From assembly GCA_031285575.1 (NCBI GenBank), contig JAITVX010000108.1:1-5419 (forward strand): a DNA stretch of 5,419 nt. Reading direction: 5' to 3'. Below the pieces are notes generated by a model. It did not search any database. It saw nothing but the letters and a program-made list of their open reading frames with translations, and was not told the origin of the DNA. The DNA comes from Bacteroidales bacterium (lineage in GTDB: Bacteria > Bacteroidota > Bacteroidia > Bacteroidales > VadinHA17). Within the stretch, counting starts at the first letter, position 1; the number at the start of each line of letters is the position of its first letter. Of this stretch, positions 1 through 5,419 are shown piece after piece. The position numbers were made by a program, and so were the translations under genes.

Positions 1-50
1 GTCATCACGCCATTATGCCACAAAATTTGGGGTGGAAACTCGCAATGACG
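1..50. repeat. Possible edge of a dispersed intergenic repeat
   Basis: GTCAT at 1-5 is mirrored by ATGAC at 45-49, and CCAC at 19-22 can pair with GTGG at 32-35, so the segment can fold as a loose hairpin. Positions 39-50 (CTCGCAATGACG) are the reverse complement of CGTCATTGCGAG. That string is familiar as the end of dispersed intergenic repeats in many bacterial genomes; this is recalled from general knowledge and was not searched. The element may continue to the left of the window. It could equally be a weak terminator for an unseen upstream gene. Confidence 0.3.
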
Positions 51-163
51 AACATGGTATTGAAGTTCTGTTTTCCGAAGAAGTATATTATACTGGCAGT
101 TATTAAAGACAAAGCCTGCTGCATAAAATTCCGGGTGGGCATGCTGATAAAGGAAATGGCGCG

Positions 164-194
164 TGTGGCAATTACAATTAATCGATTACCTTTG
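164..194 (+). promoter_or_regulatory. Bacteroidota-type promoter of the AAA ATPase gene
   Basis: TACCTTTG at 187-194 is an exact match to the Bacteroidota -7 consensus TAnnTTTG. TGTG at 164-167 lies 19 nt upstream and is a one-mismatch -33 box (consensus TTTG). Transcription would start near position 200, leaving an AT-rich leader of roughly 30 nt before the ATG at 233. This spacing supports that start codon. The rest of 51-232 shows no convincing gene. Confidence 0.5.
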
Positions 195-232
195 CGGGCC
201 TGAATTGAAATTTTTAATCCGTAAACTGATAT

Positions 233-1351
233 ATGAAAGGATTCCTGGAAAAACTGTCGGCAGAGCGCTGCACCGGTATCGATTTTCAAAATACAATGAA
301 TGCAGCAACTGTCTTTGGCGAAGGCTACGGCAGCTATGGTAGCATGAACGCTGAAAACATGTATTTCATACGTTTCCGCAGAATCCCGAACCTGATTACC
401 CTTGACAGTATTGACTGCAAAAAGGTCGGAGAATGGCTTGTTCAGAAATATGGCGACAGTATTACCGACTGCAGTTACAAAAAATATTACGACAGCCACG
501 GGAAGCTAATGTTTGAAGATGTGTACTGTTTTGCGTTCGACGACGTTATTGTGCATCTGTGTTACGACCTGTCGCGCGCTGTGTTACTTTACAGGAAAAC
601 CGACAGCGCCACTGTTGAGAAACTTGCAGACGGGATTATGCGGTTTAAAAAAAGACCGCGCCGGAAACCCGAAATAAAGCTGCTTGTGATGCGCGAGCAT
701 GGACTGTCAACGGAAACCATGGATATTGCCAACCCCAGGCTTTCCATTGAAGACAACTACAACGACGATTTTATGCCGGTTCACCAGACGATTACAGCCC
801 GGCTTCGCAGGAAAAGCGACAAAGGGCTGGTGTTGCTCCACGGCAAGCCGGGCACCGGCAAAACATCGTATATCCGCCACATCATTGCAACAACGCGAAA
901 GCCTGTAATATTTCTTCCGCCCAACATGGCGGCTTCGGTTACCGACCCGGGGCTGATAAACGTGCTGATAGACTATCCGAACTCCATTTTCGTTATCGAA
1001 GATGCCGAAAATATCATTATCGACCGCAACAGCAGCGGCTCATCGTCGGTTTCCGCCCTGCTAAACCTTGCCGACGGCCTGCTGAGCGACTGCCTCAACA
1101 TACAGATTGTTTGTTCGTTCAACACCGACATTTCGCGCGTTGACAGCGCCCTGACGCGCAAGGGACGGCTGATTGCAAAATATGAGTTTCTGGAACTGGA
1201 AGCCCGCAAGGCGCAGGCGCTGTCGAAGAGGCTGGGGTTTTCATCTGCCATAACTTCGCCAATGACGCTTGCTGCGGTGTATAACCAGAACGATACCGAC
1301 TTTGCTGCAAAAGCGCAGCGAAAAACTGTGGGGTTCAGTATTGCCGTGTAG
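233..1351 (+). CDS. AAA-type ATPase with BCS1-like Walker B and an unassigned N-terminal half
   Basis: This is a 372-aa soluble protein with one AAA ATPase module, predicted to couple ATP hydrolysis to remodelling of a protein or complex; the substrate is unknown. Seen in the sequence: Walker A GKPGTGKT at residues 204-211, Walker B SIFVIED at about 251-257, sensor-1 asparagine N297, and a VDSALTRKGR stretch at 303-312 whose R309 and R312 sit where AAA arginine fingers usually lie. The acidic pair is Glu256-Asp257 (ED), the order found in BCS1-type AAA proteins, rather than the common DE. Residues 1 to about 180 match no domain I recognise and have no signal peptide or membrane segment. The C-terminal tail after about residue 330 is short. 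The ATG at 233 is chosen because a promoter lies 39 nt upstream. The gene stands alone and converges on the HD gene with 8 nt between stop codons. The AAA assignment is firm; the cellular role is not known. Confidence 0.88.
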   Translation: MKGFLEKLSAERCTGIDFQNTMNAATVFGEGYGSYGSMNAENMYFIRFRRIPNLITLDSIDCKKVGEWLVQKYGDSITDCSYKKYYDSHGKLMFEDVYCFAFDDVIVHLCYDLSRAVLLYRKTDSATVEKLADGIMRFKKRPRRKPEIKLLVMREHGLSTETMDIANPRLSIEDNYNDDFMPVHQTITARLRRKSDKGLVLLHGKPGTGKTSYIRHIIATTRKPVIFLPPNMAASVTDPGLINVLIDYPNSIFVIEDAENIIIDRNSSGSSSVSALLNLADGLLSDCLNIQIVCSFNTDISRVDSALTRKGRLIAKYEFLELEARKAQALSKRLGFSSAITSPMTLAAVYNQNDTDFAAKAQRKTVGFSIAV

Positions 1352-1359
1352 AGGTGGAA

Positions 1360-2745
1360 TTACCTGCTGTCTGCCGGATAGGCTATCCTTGCGTGGTGCA
1401 TCTCCATGAGCCGCGTTTGGAAAGCTTCCTTTATCTGGGTTATGTTCCTGAATGTTAAAGGCGAATCGGAGTACTGCCCGTCCTGTTCCTGCAGCATTAT
1501 GGCGCTGTCTATTACCGTGGCAATGTCTTCTTCGGTGTGCCTGTCGAGTGTTCGCGACGCTGCTTCCACGGCATCGGCCATCATTACTATTGCCGTTTCT
1601 GCCGAAAATGGTTTCGGGCCGGCGTATGTAAACAGCGTTTCGTCGCCTTTGCGTATTTTTTTCAGCTCAAGGTATTTCCGGTAAAAGAAATATGCCTTTG
1701 TTGTTCCGTGGTGCATGCGGATAAAATCTGTAATCTGCACCGGCAGTTTATACTGCGCCGCCAGCTTTACGCCTTCGGCTACATGGCCTATTATTATCCG
1801 GGAGCTTTCGCCCGGGTCGAGGTGTGAATGCGGGTTATGCTCTCCGCGCTGGTTTTCAATAAAGTATTCGGGCGAAACCATCTTTCCTATGTCGTGATAG
1901 AGGGCGCCTGTGCGGGCAAGCAGTATGTTGGCGCCTGTTGCTCTCGACGCAGCTTCGGCAAGGTTGGCTACCTGCAGCGAGTGCTGGTAGGAGCCGGGCG
2001 CCTGTTCTGAAAATTTTTTCAGAAGCGGGTGCCTCGAATCGGACAGTTCGAGCATTGTGGCATCGGAAAGGAAATAAAACCTCTTTTCAAACAGCGCTAT
2101 TGCCGGACAGGCCATGAATATCAGCAGCCCGTTGATGATAAACCACCTGTATTCACCGGTTGTAATGCTGCCGAGGCTGCCGGTTTTGTGTACCGCCACG
2201 GCTGTGCAGGCTATGGCGCAGACTGCAATTATGACAGGCGCCGACCGGTGCAGCCTGTTTTTGCTGTTAATGCCCGAAAGCGAAAGCATGGCTGCCATTC
2301 CGGCGGTAAGGTTTATGAAAAAGAAGCCGTAACTACTGCCCGGCATGAAGCAGCACAGCATCAGTGTTACAAGCAGGATGAGCATGGCGAGTCTCGAATC
2401 GTAGAAAACGGTTACGAGCACCGGTATAAGTGCAAAGGGTATGATGTTGATAAGGTTTGTGTTGCCCGTGGCGGTAACAAGCCTTGCCGCCAGTACGAAC
2501 AGCATGATTATGGCAAGGATGAATGCCGTTTTACGTACCACGCCAAGCACATCGCGGTGGAAACGACAGAGGAACAGGAACAGAAGCGCATAGCACAGCG
2601 CCGTGGTTATGAGGTTGCCGGCAATACGGCCGGGGCCGGTTACTGCTGTTTCAATGGCAACAACCGTAACTGTGCTGATTAAAAAGAGTGCCGCAATGAT
2701 AATCCGTTTCCACATACGGTTACAGTACAATATATTCAATTGCAT
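1360..2745 (-). CDS. Membrane HD-domain phosphohydrolase, PgpH/7TMR-HD type, lacking the HDED domain
   Basis: This 461-aa protein has about eight membrane segments (roughly residues 11-31, 42-62, 71-90, 98-115, 117-135, 139-158, 168-186, 199-219) followed by a cytoplasmic HD domain (about 250-420). The metal-site residues of the HD domain are all visible: H255, H284-D285 in YHDIGK, H321, H345-H346 in MHHG, and D391 in MMADAVEA. Their order and spacing match PgpH-type enzymes, which hydrolyse cyclic di-AMP to pApA; that substrate is inferred here. Family members of about 700 aa carry a large extracellular 7TMR-HDED domain between the first and second membrane segments. Here that gap is only about ten residues, so the sensor domain is absent. 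The start codon overlaps the stop of the hemD-like gene as TAATG, which favours the ATG at 2745; an in-frame ATG at 2715 (residue 11) is the alternative. It is the distal gene of a two-gene operon. Confidence 0.87.
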   Translation of the reverse strand: MQLNILYCNRMWKRIIIAALFLISTVTVVAIETAVTGPGRIAGNLITTALCYALLFLFLCRFHRDVLGVVRKTAFILAIIMLFVLAARLVTATGNTNLINIIPFALIPVLVTVFYDSRLAMLILLVTLMLCCFMPGSSYGFFFINLTAGMAAMLSLSGINSKNRLHRSAPVIIAVCAIACTAVAVHKTGSLGSITTGEYRWFIINGLLIFMACPAIALFEKRFYFLSDATMLELSDSRHPLLKKFSEQAPGSYQHSLQVANLAEAASRATGANILLARTGALYHDIGKMVSPEYFIENQRGEHNPHSHLDPGESSRIIIGHVAEGVKLAAQYKLPVQITDFIRMHHGTTKAYFFYRKYLELKKIRKGDETLFTYAGPKPFSAETAIVMMADAVEAASRTLDRHTEEDIATVIDSAIMLQEQDGQYSDSPLTFRNITQIKEAFQTRLMEMHHARIAYPADSR

Positions 2746-3602
2746 TAAAAGTGTTCTTCAATAGCTTTTAAAAAGCCTGAAAAAGAACTGAAATCACTGG
2801 CCACAACAGACACATCGAGCCCTTTCTTACGGGCATACGCAGCTGTATATGGACCGAAGCAGGCAACTGTAACGTTTTCCATAATACGCCTGTTATCCAT
2901 ATCCTGAAGTAAAACATCTACCTCGGCACTGCTTGTGAATGCCACGCAGTTGACCTTTTTTGAGGCAATGAGGTCAACCGCCCGCCTTACCTGCGCTGCA
3001 TCGGCCGGCTTTGTAACATATGCGTTTATCCGCGTAACCGCCATTCCAATGCCTTCGAGCCTTGTAATGAAATCAGGCACCACGTCGGGCTCAACAGTAT
3101 CTTCTACCAGGGGGACAAGCACGGCTATCGTTTTTCCACTGATGCCACTGCTTTCGCCCAGTTTGCGGGCAATACCGGCAGGGCTTGGTTCATCGGGATA
3201 AACGGAGGGCCGCACGCCAAGCATTTCATGCATATATTCGGCATCACGGCCTATTGCGCAGAACTTGATATTGCCAAGCGGTGTTTTACTGCTGCTCCAT
3301 TTACCGTGAAATGATTCGATGGCTTTGCGGCTTGAAAATGCAATGTATTCATACCGGTGCAGGTTGGCCATCAGACTGTCTATGCCGGGCATGTTATCAC
3401 GGATAACGGTTTCAATAACCGGGATGACAACAGGGGTTAACCGCGATTCGGAAAAAACCCTCTCGAACCGCCCCGAATAACCTGCCGGCGAGGTAATCAA
3501 CACGTTTACCTGTGCCTGCATACCGCCGCCAGTAAGTAAAATACAGAGCGCGAAAAAATATTTACACGCCCTGCGCATCATATCATGAACCGAATAAACC
3601 AT
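2745..3602 (-). CDS. HemD-fold protein (uroporphyrinogen-III synthase family) with a probable signal peptide
   Basis: The body from about residue 32 to 285 follows the two-lobed HemD pattern: a VLITSP first strand (34-39), YIAFSSRKAIESF (86-98), CAIGRDAEYMHEMLG (115-129), GKTIAVLVP (156-164), VNCVAFTSSAEVDVLL (217-232) and VACFGPYTAAYARKKG (246-261). True HemD closes hydroxymethylbilane to uroporphyrinogen III in the cytoplasm. Before this body sits a basic start (MMRR at 8-11), a hydrophobic core (about 15-24) and GGGMQAQ, which reads as a Bacteroidota export signal ending near residue 30. Possible starts are ATG 3602, 3581 or 3578, all keeping the signal, the last two giving a more typical one. 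Only a start at Met28 (3521) would give a 258-aa cytoplasmic enzyme. The gene leads an operon with the HD phosphohydrolase and overlaps it by one base. No other heme gene is in view, so heme synthesis is not assured, and no hemD symbol is given. Confidence 0.8.
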   Translation of the reverse strand: MVYSVHDMMRRACKYFFALCILLTGGGMQAQVNVLITSPAGYSGRFERVFSESRLTPVVIPVIETVIRDNMPGIDSLMANLHRYEYIAFSSRKAIESFHGKWSSSKTPLGNIKFCAIGRDAEYMHEMLGVRPSVYPDEPSPAGIARKLGESSGISGKTIAVLVPLVEDTVEPDVVPDFITRLEGIGMAVTRINAYVTKPADAAQVRRAVDLIASKKVNCVAFTSSAEVDVLLQDMDNRRIMENVTVACFGPYTAAYARKKGLDVSVVASDFSSFSGFLKAIEEHF

Positions 3603-3621
3603 TGTAAAGTTTCATTATGTT

Positions 3622-3651
3622 AAACCTGCCTGCGCCCAATTGCACAGGTTT
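3622..3651 (-). promoter_or_regulatory. Hairpin in the leader of the hemD-like operon
   Basis: On the minus strand AAACCTG (3651-3645) pairs with CAGGTTT (3628-3622). Inside it TGC (3644-3642) can pair with GCA (3633-3631), leaving a 2-nt bulge and an 8-nt loop. It lies between the predicted transcription start (about 3655) and the start codons at 3602-3578. It has no U-tract after it, so it is not a standard terminator, and it matches no riboswitch I recognise. It may affect mRNA stability or translation. Confidence 0.4.
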
Positions 3652-3661
3652 TAAATTCATG

Positions 3662-3691
3662 CAAATATATAATTTTAATCTGTTAAGTAAG
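3662..3691 (-). promoter_or_regulatory. Bacteroidota-type promoter of the hemD-like/HD operon
   Basis: On the minus strand TATATTTG (3669-3662) matches the -7 consensus TAnnTTTG exactly. The -33 box is weak; the best candidate is CTTA at 3691-3688, 18 nt upstream. Transcription would begin near 3655. No other -7 match was found between the two genes of the operon, which fits a single transcript. Confidence 0.5.
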
Positions 3692-3871
3692 TACTCATTT
3701 AAAACGGCATCACAAAAACATATCGGCAGGGCCCGGCTGCTGCAGGCAGGATATGCGGCGCGGCGCTGTTGCCCGGTATGCCACAGGGACAGATAATGAC
3801 CGGAATAAGGCAACTGAATACCGAAGTACGGCTGGTATAAATAACTGAATGGCGTAAAAACCGGGAGATGA

Positions 3872-3904
3872 TTTATTAGCGGGTTTTGTTTTTGTGTATT
3901 TTTG
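3872..3904 (+). promoter_or_regulatory. Bacteroidota-type promoter of the CDF gene
   Basis: TATTTTTG at 3897-3904 is an exact TAnnTTTG -7 box in a T-rich context. TTTA at 3872-3875, 21 nt upstream, is a one-mismatch -33 box. Transcription would start near 3910, about 50 nt before the ATG at 3962. This makes a TTG start at 3902, inside the -7 box, very unlikely. Confidence 0.55.
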
Positions 3905-3961
3905 CGGTGTTGTTTAACGGTAGTCTGTTTTGAACGAACGAAAGGACAGGCTGGTGGTATA

Positions 3962-4903
3962 ATGGTAACTTATTACAGTGAATATATGAATGAAAAACGT
4001 TCTTCTATTATCAGGTTCGCTTCAATTATTGCTTTGATTGGAAATTTAATACTTGCCATACTTAAAGTTTGGGCAGGGCTGTATTCGGGAAGTTTAGCCG
4101 TTGTTGGGGATGGCATTGATTCGTCAATGGATGTGCTTATTGCAATAATGGCCTTAGTGGTTTCTATGGTAGTCTCAAAACCTGCGGATAAAAATCATCC
4201 CTGGGGACATGGTCGGGCAGAAACCGTCGCTACTTCACTTCTTTCGATGATACTTTTTTTTGCAGGTGGTCAGTTAATATTCAATTCCGTGCAAAATCTA
4301 CTTGCAGGAATGAAATCTGAAATTCCAACTATTGCAGCATTAATTGCAACTATTATCTCAATAGCCGGAAAAATAATACTCTCCTGGAGTCAATACTTCT
4401 TTGGGAAGAAAGCCGGTTCTGCCATGCTCAAAGCAAACGCAAAAAATATGCTTGCCGACATACTTACTTCAGTTGGTGTATTGATTGGTTTAATATTTAC
4501 AAAACTATTCAATATTGGCGCCATAGACCTTATAGTTGCAATTTTGGTCGGACTTTGGGTTATTAAAAATGCCATAAGTATTTTCCTTGAAACCAATTTG
4601 GAATTGATGGACGGTAACAAAAACAATGAATATTATAAGATTCTTTTTAAGGCAGTTAACTCGGTGCCTGGCGCAGTTAATCCTCATCGGGTACGCATGC
4701 GCCGTATTGCAGGTTTCTGGGATATAGATATTGATATAGAGGTTGACCCCAATTTAACTGTCGCTCAAGCCCACGAGATAGCCAACAAAGTAGAAAATGC
4801 TATAAAGGATAAGATTGATCAAATATTTGATATAGTAGTTCATGTTGAACCCAAAGGAAACAGACAAATTGAAGGTTATGGTTTGATGGAAAAAACATTG
4901 TAA
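3962..4903 (+). CDS. Cation diffusion facilitator (CDF) family metal exporter
   Basis: This 313-aa inner-membrane protein should export a divalent metal ion in exchange for protons, as a homodimer. It has six membrane segments (about 18-40, 45-72, 91-112, 122-145, 163-183, 186-208), the HPWGHGRAE loop motif at 79-87 found in FieF-type CDFs, and a cytoplasmic ferredoxin-like dimerisation domain (about 225-298) ending in HVEP (294-297). The transport site is D53-xxx-D57 in segment 2 and N162-xxx-D166 in segment 5. The usual histidine of segment 5 is replaced by asparagine, so zinc specificity should not be assumed; iron or manganese is possible. The ATG at 3962 is preferred because of the promoter position; ATG 3986 is an alternative. 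Hand counts of single 60-nt lines give 30-33% GC here against 50-62% in the genes to the left, which suggests a different origin. It is followed at once by an attC-like palindrome. Confidence 0.92.
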   Translation: MVTYYSEYMNEKRSSIIRFASIIALIGNLILAILKVWAGLYSGSLAVVGDGIDSSMDVLIAIMALVVSMVVSKPADKNHPWGHGRAETVATSLLSMILFFAGGQLIFNSVQNLLAGMKSEIPTIAALIATIISIAGKIILSWSQYFFGKKAGSAMLKANAKNMLADILTSVGVLIGLIFTKLFNIGAIDLIVAILVGLWVIKNAISIFLETNLELMDGNKNNEYYKILFKAVNSVPGAVNPHRVRMRRIAGFWDIDIDIEVDPNLTVAQAHEIANKVENAIKDKIDQIFDIVVHVEPKGNRQIEGYGLMEKTL

Positions 4904-4917
4904 ATGGCGGGTACTTC

Positions 4918-5001
4918 GCATAACATAACTGTATGTGTTCCGCCGCCATTCGGCGGCTCTATGGTTCCGCAAAACCAGCGCATACAGCCGGAATGTTAAT
5001 G
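4918..5001 (+). repeat. attC-like imperfect palindrome behind the CDF gene
   Basis: TAACAT at 4921-4926 pairs with ATGTTA at 4993-4998. After an asymmetric gap (2 nt on the left, 5 on the right), 4929-4939 pairs with 4977-4987 over 11 positions with two G-T pairs (core CTGTATG/CATACAG). Inside lie two smaller hairpins, GCCGCC/GGCGGC (4942-4947/4952-4957) and GGTT/AACC (4963-4966/4973-4976). The layout, two nested arm pairs with an unequal spacer, the outer left arm within GCATAAC (one mismatch to the attC R'' consensus RYYYAAC), and a position 14 nt after a stop codon, is that of an integron attC. The right outer box GTTAATG fits GTTRRRY poorly, with two mismatches. No integrase is in the window. 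It could also be a dispersed palindrome or an mRNA 3'-end structure. Confidence 0.55.
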
Positions 5002-5004
5002 GCG

Positions 5005-5159
5005 ACATTGCGCCTGAAAGACATTCAATATGTATTGACAAATGGTTTGTAAATGAATAAACCGTAAATCACAATGAAAAATCTTGAAAAGGGAAATCAA
5101 AATTCAAAAGCAACCTTTTTAGGTACGAGTTGTCGGAATAAATTTCGGCCACTTGTTTT
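5005..5159. other. AT-rich spacer holding the end of the insertion sequence
   Basis: The IS boundary must lie here, somewhere left of the transposase stop, but its terminal inverted repeat cannot be fixed without the other end. An ATG at 5074 opens a 29-codon frame (MKNLEKGNQNSKATF...) that stops at 5163 and could be the start of a gene cut by the insertion. GGTTT/AAACC (5044-5048/5059-5063) is a small inverted repeat. No terminator with a T-tract was seen. Confidence 0.4.
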
Positions 5160-5419
5160 TTAAGTTTTGAAGAACAGTTTAGTGTCACCTCCGTATTGAA
5201 TGACGGTCATTGCAAAGGCCAAGTCTTTTATTTTCATTGCAAACCGTTGTTTGGCGGTTTTGTACCCTGTGTTATTCGTCCTTTTGTAAATCAGCACCAA
5301 CATTGCCGTGATCAAAGTTATGTACAGCATAATCTGTATCCCGTTTGAATTCAGCGATATAAGATGGTTTGTATTGAGTTCCTGTTTCAAGAAATGAAAA
5401 AAGACCTCGATATCCCACC
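5160..5419 (-). CDS. IS4-family transposase, C-terminal part (continues beyond the window)
   Basis: The last 85 residues of a transposase are visible; the 5' part lies to the right of the window. The visible part opens with WDIEVFFHFLK, which holds the third catalytic acid of the DDE triad (codon 5406-5408) and the lysine six residues on (5385-5387). This is the E-(6)-K part of the IS4 signature Y-(2)-R-(3)-E-(6)-K, and the incomplete codon just before W ends in GG, compatible with the expected arginine. A hydrophobic stretch (IMLYITLITAMLVLIY) and GYKTAKQRF follow, as in Bacteroidota IS4-group transposases. The frame is open to the window edge and ends in TAA at 5162-5160. Whether the whole element is intact cannot be seen. 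Confidence 0.82.
   Translation of the reverse strand, partial: WDIEVFFHFLKQELNTNHLISLNSNGIQIMLYITLITAMLVLIYKRTNNTGYKTAKQRFAMKIKDLAFAMTVIQYGGDTKLFFKT

Larger units (their letters stand above)
3603..3961. other. Divergent intergenic region
   Basis: This stretch separates the leftward hemD-like operon from the rightward CDF gene and holds one promoter for each. GC is high around 3721-3780 and falls sharply toward 3870-3960. No convincing coding sequence, RNA gene or terminator was found in the middle part (about 3700-3870). A short open frame at 3615-3583 on the minus strand (MKLYNGLFGS) overlaps the first hemD start candidate; its significance is unclear. Confidence 0.6.

Noticed and set aside
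15..203. 62-aa open frame on the plus strand in the left intergenic region
   Set aside because: No family resemblance; its end overlaps the predicted promoter of the AAA gene.
5..499. 164-aa open frame on the minus strand
   Set aside because: More than half lies antisense to the start of the AAA gene, which has clear motifs and a promoter; the protein has no recognisable domain.
1352..1365. AGGT/ACCT inverted repeat between the convergent genes
   Set aside because: A 4-bp stem with no T-tract is too weak to call a terminator.
2029..2682. 217-aa open frame on the plus strand
   Set aside because: Antisense to the membrane part of the HD phosphohydrolase; the composition, rich in H, Y, C and G, is typical of a shadow frame.
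3583..3813. 76-aa open frame on the minus strand upstream of the hemD-like gene
   Set aside because: It runs across the predicted promoter and leader and has no protein-like features; it overlaps the hemD start.
3902..3961. N-terminal extension of the CDF protein from a TTG at 3902
   Set aside because: The TTG is part of the -7 box, and the added residues (MRCCLTVV...) do not look like a CDF N-terminus.
3822..4918. Eight-base inverted repeat CGAAGTAC/GTACTTCG flanking the CDF gene
   Set aside because: About one such match is expected by chance between two stretches of a few hundred bases, and the surrounding bases do not match further.
4942..4957. GC-rich hairpin as a rho-independent terminator of the CDF gene
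   Set aside because: No T-run follows the stem; it fits better as the inner part of the larger palindrome.
1..5419. CRISPR arrays, tRNA and rRNA genes
   Set aside because: No regularly spaced repeats, tRNA-like cloverleaf or ribosomal RNA segments were seen on either strand.

Overview
The window looks like chromosomal DNA of a member of the Bacteroidota. Three genes are preceded by the -7 element typical of that phylum (TAnnTTTG, here TACCTTTG, TATTTTTG and TATATTTG). No Shine-Dalgarno sequences stand out, and the protein families fit that phylum. The species cannot be told from the sequence. There are four complete genes, one partial insertion-sequence gene, and one notable non-coding palindrome.

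Layout from left to right. Positions 1-232 are intergenic, with the edge of a possible dispersed repeat and a promoter. Positions 233-1351 (+) encode a 372-aa AAA-type ATPase with a BCS1-like Walker B variant and an N-terminal half I cannot assign. It converges, with an 8-nt gap, on a two-gene operon read on the minus strand. The first gene of that operon is a HemD-fold protein (uroporphyrinogen-III synthase family, 3602-2745) that appears to begin with a secretion signal. It overlaps by one base (TAATG) with a membrane HD phosphohydrolase of the PgpH/7TMR-HD type (2745-1360), which lacks the large extracellular HDED domain usual in that family. Positions 3603-3961 are a divergent promoter region. 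Positions 3962-4903 (+) encode a cation diffusion facilitator (CDF) metal exporter, with much lower GC than the genes to its left. An 84-nt imperfect palindrome follows its stop codon and resembles an integron attC or another dispersed recombination-type repeat. The window ends inside a minus-strand IS4-family transposase gene (5160 to beyond 5419).

How the parts may work together (inference): the hemD-like gene and the HD gene are translationally coupled, so their products may act together. The exported HemD-fold protein could supply the extracytoplasmic ligand-binding function missing from the HD enzyme, giving a split sensor that controls cyclic-di-AMP-type hydrolysis. The AT-rich CDF gene, the palindrome and the IS element at the right look like an accessory, recently assembled segment next to a GC-richer backbone.
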